In this document: piece after piece, positions 22,545-35,000 of the stretch | Layout of the letters: each line of letters starts with the position of its first letter | Numbering within the stretch: position 1 is the stretch's first letter | DNA from: Sinotaia quadrata | Lineage: Eukaryota > Mollusca > Gastropoda > Architaenioglossa > Viviparidae | Length of the DNA: 64,000 nt | Reading direction: 5' to 3' | Assembly (NCBI GenBank): GCA_028829895.1 | Contig: CM054182.1 | Coordinates: forward strand, 38,188,879 to 38,252,878 | Program-made: the position numbers and the translations under genes | Notes under the pieces: generated by a model | Databases searched by the model: none | What the model saw: only the letters and a program-made list of their open reading frames with translations | Told to the model about the DNA's origin: nothing

Positions 22545-23320
22545 TTTACATAGCTTTTTAACAAAAATGAGTCAGCTAATGTCTTCTCTTTAGTCATTTC
22601 ATGACAAGTCATAGCTTAATGTTAACTATTTAGTCATTTCATGACAAGTCATAGCTTAATGTTTACTATTTAGTCATTTCATGACAAGTCATAGCTTAAT
22701 GTTTACTATTTAGTCATTTCATGACAAGTCATAGCTTAATGTTAACTATTTAGCCATTTCAGGAAAAGAGCCAGTTGTTATTTTCCCCTTAGCTATTTCA
22801 AGAAAAGAGCCATAACTGGTTTCTATTTAGTCATTTCATGATAAGAGTCATAACTATGTTTTTCTATTTAGCTATTTCATAAAAAGAGCCATAACTAATG
22901 TTTACTATTTTGCCATTTCATAAAAAAAAGAGTGATATCTTTGTTTGCTATTTAGCCATTTCATAAAAAGAGCCATATCTAATATTTATTATTTAGCTAT
23001 TTCATAAAAAGAGCCATATCTAATATTTATTATTTAGCCATTTCATTAAAAAAACCATATCTAATATTTATTATTTAGCTGTTTCATAAAAAGAGCCATA
23101 TCTAATATTTATTATTTAGCCATTTCATTAAAAGAGCCATATCTAATATTTATTATTTAGCCATTTCATTAAAAGAGCCATATCTAAATATTTATTATTT
23201 AGCCATTTCATTAAAAGAGCCATATCTAATATTTATTATTTAGCCATTTCATTAAAAGAGCCATATCTAATATTTATTATTTAGCCATTTCATAAAAAGA
23301 GCTATCTCTTTGTTATTTAC
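22545..23320. repeat. Long 43-47-bp minisatellite, two subfamilies
   Basis: A 5' block (about 22608-22760) repeats TTAGTCATTTCATGACAAGT then CATAGCTTAATG every 47 bp. The 3' block (about 22940-23300) repeats TTTAGCCATTTCATTAAAAG then AGCCATATCTAATATTTATT. Intermediate copies lie between, suggesting one array that drifted and re-amplified. Confidence 0.88.
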
Positions 23321-23559
23321 TCATTTCATGAGGAGAACCATAGGTATTGTTTTCTGCTAAATCATTTTTTGAAACGGTATTTTCTTCTGCCATTTCATAA
23401 CAGAATGCACACCATTTTGTATCTGATATCTGTAATATATTATGGCATATTTTACCTTTTTAACTATCTAGTCTACTTTGGTAACAGCCTTGTTAGTCAG
23501 TAATGTGCTATCATTTTTAACCATTTTGCTAATCGGAAGCATTCACACTACAAACGTGC

Positions 23560-23860
23560 AAAATTTCACCATACCCAATTCAAAACATAAAAATCTGATA
23601 AAGTAAACACCTGCATACTTTCAATCCAATTTAAAAATCTGAAGCAAAACATGCACATTTTCACAGCATTCAGTTCAAACCATAAAGCATATACACATAA
23701 TTCCATCATATCCAATTCAAAACATAAAAATCTGAAAAAGTAAACACATTCACAATTACACTCCGATTTAAAAATGTGAAACACAACACGCACAATTTCA
23801 CCTCATTCAGTTCAAATCATAAAGCACATACACACAATTTCATCATACTACTTCACAACA
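23560..23860. repeat. About 130-bp tandem repeat (2+ copies)
   Basis: TCAAAACATAAAAATCTG, AAAGTAAACAC and CATTCAGTTCAAA recur in the same order two to three times. Confidence 0.7.
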
Positions 23861-25010
23861 TAAAAATCTAATGCACAGATTTGCTGCACTCAATTCAAAA
23901 CAAAAGACTGAAGTGAACCAAAGGCTTATAGAAATAGACTCTTTATCATATGATGCATAAAATTTAGTACAAATTTTTTTAATAAAAAACTGACATATAA
24001 ATGACAAAAAAATCACAATATCATGAAAACAGCACAGACAAACTTTGCAGTGTAAAATAATATAACATATAATTTACGCTTGCATAATATCCTTCATGAC
24101 AAATCCAGCAGTCACCAAGAGTCTGTAATTATCATAATTTTGTAAAATGTACTTAAAGAGAACAAAGTTCCAGTTTTTATAATAGTAAACAATATTTTTT
24201 TAAAGATATATTTATAGGGCACATTTTCACACACTGACAAAATAGTGACAATGGACCACTATCAAACTCATCTGAACCATAAAGAATTGCTCATTTTTTC
24301 TGGACCAAAATTTTAAACAGATAATTAAAGTAAATTTCTGTAAGAATTAATATAAAACATGAAATGCATTGCATATCATTTCTTTCCTGATCATTATGAA
24401 ACAAGGATTTGCATTACATATATATATATAATTTTTCCAATCAATATAAAACATGAAATGTGTTATGTATCAATTATTTACCTATCAATATGAAATGTGT
24501 CACATGTAATTTCTTTCCCAATAAATATAAAACATGATATGTAATTAAGTTTTCATAAAGTTTTCTCTGTAATCAAGTTTTAAAATATAACATTAACATT
24601 TTAGTTTCATGCTTTTAAATATAATTTTGTTTTGAGGTAAATTTTGTTAATTCACTTTATTTTGATTTCAAAATAAATTTAATTAATACAGAAACAGATT
24701 TTGCAGAATGAGGAAATATCTTTTGCTTAAAATATTGTTTACATAAATATTTTGTACAACATTATTTTTAAAATTTCAGAAACGGTGAGTAACAACTGTA
24801 AAAACATTTCTTTAACAACAGTTAAAAGTATACCCTGTTAGCGTTAGTAGAAATAAATATATATCTTGCTAACAGCATTAAAATACCAAAAGAAAGAAAT
24901 AAAACAAATGACTTTCTTTTTGTCTAAACTTCTGAAATGCAAGTTGTCTGTGTGGTGTCATTGTGAATCATAAAATGTCTGTAAAGCAGAAGGTGAGGTT
25001 AAAGGCAACA
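23861..25010. other. AT-rich intergenic sequence
   Basis: No gene signal on either strand. There are several AAAACATGAAATG-like near-repeats between about 24350 and 24540. Confidence 0.5.
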
Positions 25011-25290
25011 GCTGCAATCAGATTCTTTGTTCATTCAAAGACTGGAACGCCAAAAGAAAAGTGTAGTAACACTAAGAACAACAGCAATCAGATTCTTTGT
25101 TCATTCAAAGACTGGAACGCCAAAAGAAAAGTGTAGTAACACTAAGAACAACAGCAATCAGATTCTTTGTTCATTCAAAGACTGGAACGCCAAAAGAAAA
25201 GTGTAGTAACACTAAGAACAACAGCAATCAGATTCTTTGTTCATTCAAAGACTGGAACACCAAAAGAAAAGTGTAGTAACACTAAGAAGA
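25010..25290. repeat. 70-bp minisatellite (4 near-identical copies)
   Basis: CAATCAGATTCTTTGTTCAT starts at 25015, 25085, 25155 and 25225, an exact 70-bp step with a single difference (GGAACGCC against GGAACACC). Confidence 0.93.
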
Positions 25291-25664
25291 AAAAGTCTTT
25301 TGATGATGTTTCTTTATAACGCTGGCTGAAGTTGTATCAAAATCACAGCATGGTTACAGTCTCAGGATGTGTTCCAGTTTTCACTTTGCTGTCCTGTAGG
25401 TTTGCTCCTTGTTGTTCACTGCAGAAACATCGTATATACAGCATACATTTATTTCTTCAAAACTCTTCCCTAGATACAGATGTATATTGGCAGGAAATCG
25501 TTTTAACTGTCAAAGAAAAAAACAAAAGAATGTGATGTGCTATGACAAAATAAAAATGATGGACAGACAGTGACAACTAAAAGTGATGTAAAATTTACAA
25601 ACTGATCTGGTTTTAGAAATAATCAAGTGACTTTGCAAACAGTGTTTATAATTTACAAAAGGAA

Positions 25665-26035
25665 ATAATATTGACAAGGTAAAGAAAAACATCTGTCAGA
25701 ACCCTATAGGATATAATACTTTGGACATTTAACCAAGGAAATAATACTGACAAGGTAAAGAAAAACCTGTCAGAACCCTATAGGATATAATACTTTGGAC
25801 ATTTAACCAAGAAAATAATACTGACAAGGTAAAGAAAAACCTGTCAGAACCCTATAGGATCTAATACTTTGGACATTTAACCAAGGAAATAATACTGACA
25901 AGGTAAAGAAAAACCTGTCAGAACCCTATAGGATATAATACTTTGGACATTTAACCAAGGAAATAATACTGACAAGGTAAAGAAAAACCTGTCAGAACCC
26001 TATAGGATATAATACTTTGGACATTTAACCAAGGA
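25665..26035. repeat. 74-bp minisatellite (5 copies)
   Basis: GACAAGGTAAAGAAAAAC recurs at 25673, 25749, 25823, 25897 and 25971 together with CAGAACCCTATAGGAT. Confidence 0.93.
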
Positions 26036-26039
26036 AAAA

Positions 26040-27225
26040 AGAAGCCTACTGAAATTTGTAGGCCAAGCACTAAGATTTGTTAATTGTACTTTATAGAGAT
26101 TTTTGCTCACTGATTTGAAACACTATTCATCTTTGCTAAAATGGCATTAATTTCTCTGTGTTTACCTGCTAAAACCTACCAGGCTTTTGCTAGAATTTTT
26201 AACTAAGCATTTTGTGTTCACAGTTTTGCCACATTATTCATCTTTTCCACAGTAAAATAAATTCTTTATGTTGAACAGATAAAACCTATCATGCTTTGTT
26301 AACAATAAAATGCAAATGCTCCAAGAACAAAATAAAAATACATTTTAGTAGCAACATTGTTTTGTTGTAACAAAATCAAAAGTATGTTTATTAACAGTAC
26401 AAAGTGGCATACAGTGAAAATAAAATAAAGTGGCAAACATGCTGTTGTGAAGCAATAAAAATAAAATCTGTCTTCAGTTATAGAAGAACATGTCATGATG
26501 TTTTGGTGGTTAGTAAAATTGTACCCTAAAGTGAAACAAGTAAAGTCAATAATACAATTTGTACTGGAATATTATACTATGTGTATGTGTGTGTGCAATC
26601 ATGCGTTTGTGTGTGTGAGGACCTCTGTAATGTTAGAACAATCATGCTTAGCCATTTATTATTTTTGTCTTCAGCTTTAATGTCTATCTGAAGTGTTCAT
26701 GTTTGTCCTTAGTGTCAATGTCTATTTGTAGTGTTAATATCTGAGTTCAGCTTAAATGTCTGTCCTCAATAAATTGTTATTGATGTGTTAATATGTGTCC
26801 TCAGTTTCAGTACTTATCGACAACATTAATGTCTGTCCTACGTTTGCAGGTATATCCAAAGATTAAATGTATATCCTGACTGTGTATTTCTGTCCAAGTG
26901 TTACTGGTTGTCCTCATTATGAATGTTTAAGTGTTAGTGTTTGACCTCATTAGTGTAAGTGTATGTCCATAGTGTTATTATTTGTCCTTAATATGAAAAT
27001 TTGTGGATGTTACTCATTGTGAATATGTGTCTTCACTGAATATTGTAATTGATGTGAATACTATTAAATATAAATAATACCAAATTGACCTAATTATAAG
27101 AAAACAGACAGTTACATTTACCATTTCTTCTCTCCTCCATTTCACTCCAGAGTGAGGAACCATATTCAAAAGTTTCACACCACACAAGTTACAAACAGGA
27201 TAATTAAAATATGATTCTTAAATAA
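26040..27225. other. Likely 3' flank of the cadherin gene
   Basis: AT-rich sequence with no recognised coding exon. It is downstream of the cadherin stop on the - strand. TTTATT (AATAAA on the - strand) occurs near 26657 and 26386 and might include a polyadenylation signal. Between about 26690 and 27000 a loose repeat of TGTCCTCA/TGTCAATGT elements is visible. Confidence 0.4.
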
Positions 27226-27325
27226 AACTTAATTCTGAATTCTAGCAACATAGGCTATACTGACCTCTGGTATACAACTTAATTCTGAATTCTAGCAACA
27301 TAGGCTATACTGACCTCTGGTATAC
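27226..27325 (-). repeat. 50-bp tandem duplication across the cadherin stop codon
   Basis: AACTTAATTCTGAATTCTAG and the following 30 bases occur at 27226-27275 and again at 27276-27325. The second copy holds the last six codons and the TAG (27305-27307). The first is a non-coding copy in the 3' untranslated region. Confidence 0.92.
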
Positions 27326-27460
27326 AGGATTAACTGCTGCAACTACATTTGCGTCATGAGAGGTATGTTGTACATCCGTGAGTCTGTTACCTTCGATGTT
27401 TAAACCCACTTCCCCATAGCTGTGAATAGCTTCATCTGGCGGTACATACATATTTAAGCT
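27305..27460 (-). CDS. Cadherin exon 35: cytoplasmic C-terminus
   Basis: The acceptor is CTTGCAG, phase 0. It encodes SLNMYVPPDEAIHSYGEVG and finishes NPVYQRSV then TAG. NPVY (27320-27331) fits NPxY, recognised by PTB-domain adaptors. The final residues do not fit a class I PDZ ligand. Confidence 0.92.
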   Translation of the reverse strand, partial: SLNMYVPPDEAIHSYGEVGLNIEGNRLTDVQHTSHDANVVAAVNPVYQRSV

Positions 27461-30400
27461 CTGCAAGTCAGAAAAGGGGAGTAAATAAAACAGAAATTGA
27501 TTTCCTTTAAAAAGGCAAGAAATTGACATTTGCTTTAATTAATTAACTCTTTTAGCATGAATCTGAAGAATCCAAACAGCATTCATAATATGAACCTTCT
27601 GCAATGACTTGTCCCTTAGCATGTATTATCACTATTAAGTAAATGCTTGTGGAGGAAAACATTAGTAATCACCTTTTGCTAGATAAATTTCAGTGAAGAA
27701 TGCAGAGTTGTTCTCTGTCCTGTTCATATTTTTTGTATCAAAATCTCATTGCTACATACATTATTATAATGTAGATGAATTGCTAGTATATTTAGTTTTA
27801 TTTTCTGTAAATTATGTTATCTATGTAATTTCTATCTGATTATTTTGTAACATCTTAATTTTTCACATTTCATTAAAAAATAATTACCTGTCTGTGGAGA
27901 ATTAAAAATTTGTATTCTAATTTACTTTAAAAATAAAGTATATTTTTCTACATGTATTACAATAAGGTTTTCATTACAACAATTAACAACAAACAATATT
28001 AATGATAATGGCACAATGTTAATGTTCTAAGCCTGGTGTGTTAACAAGTCACTAAAAGGTCTATCTCACTCAATACAAAAATGTTCTGAGCAATATTAAT
28101 TAATAATTTACTTCAATGGCCTGTCTCCAAGAGTTAGCATTTAGAACTTAATCTGTTAACAAATCACCATAAACACCTAACTTCAGGTAATAATATTCTA
28201 GGCTTAAAACAATTAAAAGACTTACTGTTCTAGACAATAATCATCACACAGTAATTAAGAAACAGGTTCAATACAGATACAGAAATTCCTCACCTGTGTC
28301 TCATATTCCCTCAGGAAACTGGGAGGCTCCACAAATTCAGGGTTGTCATAATTTTGAGAATAAATATTGTACCCGCCCCCGCTTAAGAACTTCATATATC
28401 TAGATAGACAAAATATAAGCAAAAAGTGTGAATAGGTACCCAAACATTATCCAGTTCATCTTATACCATAAACTAACTTTTATAAACCTAATTATAAAGC
28501 AAATTATTTCTGTTGTCAATATTATAATTTAATTCGAATTTAGATTTGAATTGAGTTTAATTTTAACTAAAACTTATTCTCTGCATTTGTATAACATTAA
28601 ATTGTGATCTAATATCAGTAAACTTCATTTGAGTGTGCTTAAATAAATTATTAACATCTATTAATTCCTAATTCTAATTTGATTGTCTTAATTTGTTATT
28701 TATTAACAAATACATATAAATTTTTGAAGAAAATTATGTCTCACTAAATAATGCAACAAGAAAAAAATAGACTTTAAAAAATAATCAGTCAGAATATAAA
28801 ATATTTTTTCTCTTTAATTTATAAATATAATTTAAACTCATTCCAAGTGACACAATGTGTAAAAATAATGAAATAAAATTTCTGTCTAATTTGGAGTGTG
28901 TGAAAATAATCTCAACTAAGTTTCTGATTAACCACATGAAAATGAGATATATTTTCTGTGTAAACTACAGTGTGTGAAAATAATGGCAACTATGTTTTTG
29001 TCTAATCTGTGAAAATAATGGCAACACAACTTCTGTTTAACCTGGAATATATGATGAAAATAATGATACAAAATTATTTCTGTCTAACCTGGAATATGTG
29101 AAAATGATGACAACAATGCCCACAATGCAGAGCAGAATGATGATGGCAGCAAGAGCAACAAGAGCTGCCCATGGGTCATCCATCCACCAGATGTATGACT
29201 TGGTGATCATGGTTACAGAGGTCACTTTCAGGGGAAATGGTGTTCGAATCTGTTGCACTGGTTGGGCCAGACTCTGACCCAAGAGTGTGGTAATTTTATC
29301 CTGTTGATCTGCAGACAGCAATCTGTGCACAAAAATAAAATCCAAAATCCAGACTTATAAAATTACTTAAAAGAAGCAAAGTTCATACTGATGTGTATGT
29401 CTAGGACTCTGCACAGCCTGTTCAGTATCTCTGGGATACTCAGCTTTACACAGTGGCACTGAGTGTCATTTTTGTGTCTCTATACAAAACACCCCAGGGA
29501 TACTCAGTTTTACACAGAGTGTCAGTGTGTGTCATTTTTGTCTCAGTACAAAATGCTAAATACATTGTATCTATGTGCACATTATTATGTTAGTATGTCT
29601 GTGTATGTAAAGGTAAATTAATTGTGTCCATGTACCTGTAATATATATATGTACAGCATTGTGTCTAAATGTTTCTGTGCATAATTATGATCTTTATGTA
29701 TACATATCAAGTATTATACATATATACAAGTATTGGTCTAATATGTCTATGCACATAAACTAAGTCCTTTAGGCTAATGTGCTAAGTATTTTATACATAT
29801 ATGCACACACATCTGTCTACACAGGGTAAGTAATCGATCACAATTATTATTACATCCAATAAGTAAAGTAAACCAACCAGCCATATTGTATGCTGTATTT
29901 GCTTATTTCATTGTTGATCACTGTGTGTTTATGTAGAAAATAAGTCATACAAAAGCATCAAAAATGGCTAAAAATGGCCATGATACTAACCAGTCAAAAG
30001 AAAAATCATGTGCACATCATCAGAACAAATATAACATCATTAAGAAGTGTACATATTCCTCAAATGAACCTGAAGTCTATAGCACTGAATAAAGAGCCAA
30101 CATTTAAGGGAAGAGCTCTCTAGACTGTGCCAAGTATGTCACCCAGAACACACTGAAAGGACTGGTAAATCATTAGCAGTCCAAAACGACAGTGGTGAAG
30201 GGGAAGGTGGATGAAGGGTGGTGGAAAGAGAGTGGGAAGAGAAAGCAGAGTAAATGAGGTATGAGAAAGAATGAAAATCCATGAACACAGAAATCTAGCT
30301 GTCTTCCTTTCTGTGTAAATAAAGAATGTGAGGTGTGTATATGTGTGTGTTTGTCTGTAAGTGTATAAAGGGATAATGTGGGTGTGCAAAGAGGGATTGA

Positions 30401-31982
30401 TTGCATATATATGTATGTGATGAGTATATGTTTGTGTGTGTGTGTGTTTGTGTGTATGTGTGTGTGCACATGCAAAGAGATTGTGTACATATGTGATGAG
30501 TGCATGTGTGTGTAATAATAAAGGTATATTATCAGTAGAATGGACAGCAAGAATGAATACACTCCATGGATAGACAGAGAGGACAGGATTGGTTAAGGAC
30601 AAATCTGAGTCATGGGTGTTGTCTCTTACTCACACACACACACACACACAAACACATAATATAGCAAGCAAAGAAAGAGACTAATCAGAGAGAGAGACAA
30701 CAAACAGAAAGGGTGAAACTGGCTTGAACAAAAAAAAAAAGAAGCAAAGGTCTTGCACCAGGTAGAGACCTCCCTGTGTAAACAAGGGGAGCAGCATGTG
30801 CCAACTTAGATCCCCTGTCTATAATCCCTTCCCATCTCCTTGATTTTTTTGTCCATTTTACAAATGACACTTTAAAATAATGAATGCTACAATTCTCAAC
30901 TTTAAATTAATGTCTAAATTCATTACTTTCTCTCTGAAGATTATCTCAGACAATTTGTTTTTAGAGTTATGGCTGTAAAGAACTTTCAGTTGAAAACGCA
31001 GATCTGCATTAGTGAAGACCTGCAGTTACCCAAGGATTTACTAAACACTATATTCATAGAAGGCAATGGTGCAAAACTGTTACTTTAACACACTTTAAAA
31101 TATACAAAAGCAAATGCTACCAGTCCAGGAGATTCTAAATTTACTAATCTTCTAAACCTACAAGCAATGCTTAGTTTGAGCCTCTTCAGTAATGAAGACA
31201 AAAAATTAATTGTATAGATTCCTGAATTATATATCCTATTAGGATATTCCAAAATCTTATAATCAGAAGAATGCTTGTAATGACTAGTTCTTTTTAAAGA
31301 TAAAATAAAAGTATAATTTACAAAATCTTTACCAAAGTGTTTCAAATTCACACAATAAAATAAATATTTAAATGTGCCATACTGATATAGTAAATTGATA
31401 TCTAGCTCAAACAGTGATAGTTGCATAGAGACTATATTAGTGTTTCAAATTAAAAAAAGGGGATCTCCAGCTGTAGTATATAAGTAAGGATATCTGACTT
31501 AAGCCGTGGTGTTTATGGAGAGACGCCTATCTGAAAGTAGCATTTATGTAGGAATGCCTATTTGAAATTGATATGTATGTAGAGATGTCGATCTGAAATT
31601 ATGGTATTTGTGAAAAATGCATATCTCTCTCAATGCATTATATATAAAATCGATTATTACACACAAAAAAGAATACTTTATGACATCCTTGGAACTAGAA
31701 ACAGTTTCTAAACTATTTTGACTTCGTTTATCCAATATGTGGCATAACAATAATGAAAATATTCCTTTGCATAGATAACTTAAAAAATATATCCTTTATT
31801 AAAATAACTTTAAAAAATAGAATCTAATAATTCAAATAGTTCCCTATAGTTAAGCCTAGGAGTGAATGCTGATGTTTTTCTCAGGTAAATATATAGGGAC
31901 AAAGGTAATACATTTAGCAGTAATCTAGTTACTTTGTTAAGCAATGAATGCACTTTCTAAACACACACATAAACACACACAT

Positions 31983-32027
<45 letters not shown>

Positions 32028-35000
32028 AGTTATGGGAGAAAAGATTAATTACTTTCCTTTATGTATGTGTGTGTGTGTGGTAACTTAACAAAATAAAGCA
32101 CTTAAACTATTGTGTTTCTGTTTCCATAGCCTTATTCTAAATTTAAAGTATAATTAATTAATGCCAAACATGTTTTACAAATGTACCTGAAAAAATTTCT
32201 TTGTGTCAACTGATTCTTCTAAAGTGTATGCACATTGTCATGGAAACTTTGGAAACAATGTCAAAAAAAACTAAATTACAAGCACAAAGAAAGGAAACAT
32301 TTCACAAGACTGTCTTCAGAAATTAATAATATAGGACACAAACAAAGTGTACTCAAAATGTTACATTTTGATTACATATGTAGTGTTCAAGAAAGCATCA
32401 CTCTTTTGTTTTTGTATATCAAGTGGTAAGTGAAGCAATTTATACTGTGACTATTGTCAACACACAATAAACTTACTTGTCTTTAATTTCTGGTTGAGTG
32501 ACATTGAACAGGACACATGAGCCATTTGCTGGAGCCACAACGAAAATAACATCAGTTCTGCATGTTACAGATAAAGATGGCTATTATTGGCATTTGTAAA
32601 AAGGAAGAGAAGTAAAATGATATAACATAACTACAACATTGATAAAAATCAGACATTTTATCTAGAATATGCAAAAGCACTTAATTTTAATTCATATGGA
32701 CACTAATTTTCATGTAATATAAGGGGTAAACCACAACTGCAAGGCAAAAAATTAGTTGAAATAGAAAATATCTGAACACATTACTTTTTCTGTTAATGCC
32801 ATTAAATTTCAGTTGGGCCTCATTATTTTTTGTTATAAGTAAAAGAGAGAATAATATGGATATATGACCAAATAAGTGTTCTTTTACTTTATTTGAGATT
32901 TATTTAAAGAAAAATAACAAAAATTCTTTAAGTGGGAAATTTCTGATGGGAAAAAATTAATACACTGTTATAAGCAGGAAAAAATCTAATAAGAAAACAA
33001 AAAAATATTAGGGCAAGATATAAATAGATTATGAAAGTATCAAATGACAAAACATCTGAAAGAATTAATGCAGGACACATAAAAATATTAAAGTATATAT
33101 AATAAGAAAACATTAAAAGAATTAATGCAAGACACATAGAGATTATGAAAAATATCTAAAGATTATGAAAGTATCTGCAAGAGACCGAAACATCTTTTCT
33201 AACAGAGTTATTTAAAGTTTATACAGAAGAATTGTGAATTTTCTTACGAAGTAGTACTGGTTATGATGTTGTTGTCTTGTATTGTGCGTTTGCCTTCTAT
33301 CGTCTCGATGATGATGATAAAACCAGTGCTGTTTTGCAATGATCTGTACAACAATTGCATGCACTTTTGTTAAAAGAAAATATCCAGTATATTGTAGTAA
33401 ATAACAGCAAACTGAGATAGTGTTTACATTTTGATATTAGGCTGACATCACTGCAACAGGGGCTTACATAAAATCTCTACAAAGTTTCATATAAACAATA
33501 AAATAATATAATGTAAAGTAAATACACAACAATTTGAAATGAGTAAATATTGGAAGGGGGTGGGAAGAAAGAGAGAGGGATAGCTGTACTCAGTGTTAAG
33601 TTTCGGTCTTTAGTACAAATCTTAACAACATATATTAGTAAGTTTGGGGCTTTAGTAAAATTTTAGACTTCTCTTCAAATCTTAACAACATATATTAGTA
33701 AACAATTTATAATTCTTAAAATTTTACAATGCAAACATTTTTCAGTAAGAAAGAACAAATAGGTCACTGAATATGTAAGTAATGCCATCATTAATATCTT
33801 TATGGGTAATACACTTTAAAAAACACCAAATTCATTTATATCACTTAAATATTTCTTTGAAAATGCAATTGTGATTGAACAGAAACCTACTGTCTGATTT
33901 TTTCTTGTTGCTTTACAGCTTCAGCTCGTGACATGGCATCAATGGGCAGAATCAATCGATTGACTTCATCAATCAGTGCCACCTGTCATTTACAAATGAT
34001 CAGTAACAAATAGTTTTCTTAATCCAAAATGAACATATATAAAGAGTGAAAATTTTACATAGTATATTCAACTCAGTGGCAGTTTAATTGCTAAAAAATT
34101 ACAAAAACAATTAATTATATTAAAAAAGGAAAAGAAGATTCTTTATCATTCCATTTTACAGTACCAGTAATCAAAACAGCTAGTTACTGGATTTACTTCA
34201 TATAATTAATGTTGATGGATACTCACACAATTCTCCATCAATCCAGTACAGTCTCAGTAATCTTTCAACAGCTAGTTACTGGATTTACTTCATATAATTA
34301 ATGTTGATGGATACTCACACAATTCTCCATCAATCCAGTACAGTCTCAGTAATCTTTCCATAACTACTTATTTGATTCTATTTCATATATTTATTAAAGT
34401 TGATGGATACTCACACAGACATCAGAGGATGTTTGCAAAACTGGCTCTCCACGATCACGTGCAATGATCTTGAACTCGAATGTTCGAGGAGTGTTCAAGT
34501 TTAGACTGAATTCTTCTGTGTTATAAAGAACACCTGTAGTTAGCTCAATTCTAAATGGAACACCTGTAGTTGACGGATCAAGTACATAGTCCACTGTGCC
34601 ATTATTACCAAGATCTGCATCTGTGGCCTGTGAGACAAGCCGCAGCATAAGTTAATCATTTACGATTTTAAATTCTGGAATATTTCCTCAATTATTTATA
34701 ATACAAAAGGATCGTTCAATAAGCAACAATTTTTTAAATTCATGTAAGCTTGTGCTTAATTGGATTAATTTATTTAATTTATTAATAGACACAATCTTTA
34801 CTTGAAATTCTAATGGAAAAAATTAAATAAAAACTAATTAATTAGTCATGGTAAAAAATCAGCTACAAACACATCTGGTTTAAGATTTCTTCTCTAACTC
34901 TGTTAATAATGACTTATTTTCTCTTAAATAACTAAAATCACCAGCCATAAAAAGTATAGATTATTTCATAAGAATTCTGACTAAAACCTATTTTAATTAC

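Noticed and set aside
30120..30602. 160-residue - strand open frame with His/Thr repeats
   Set aside because: Produced by a TG/CA-rich intronic tract; no cadherin or other domain and no matching splice sites.
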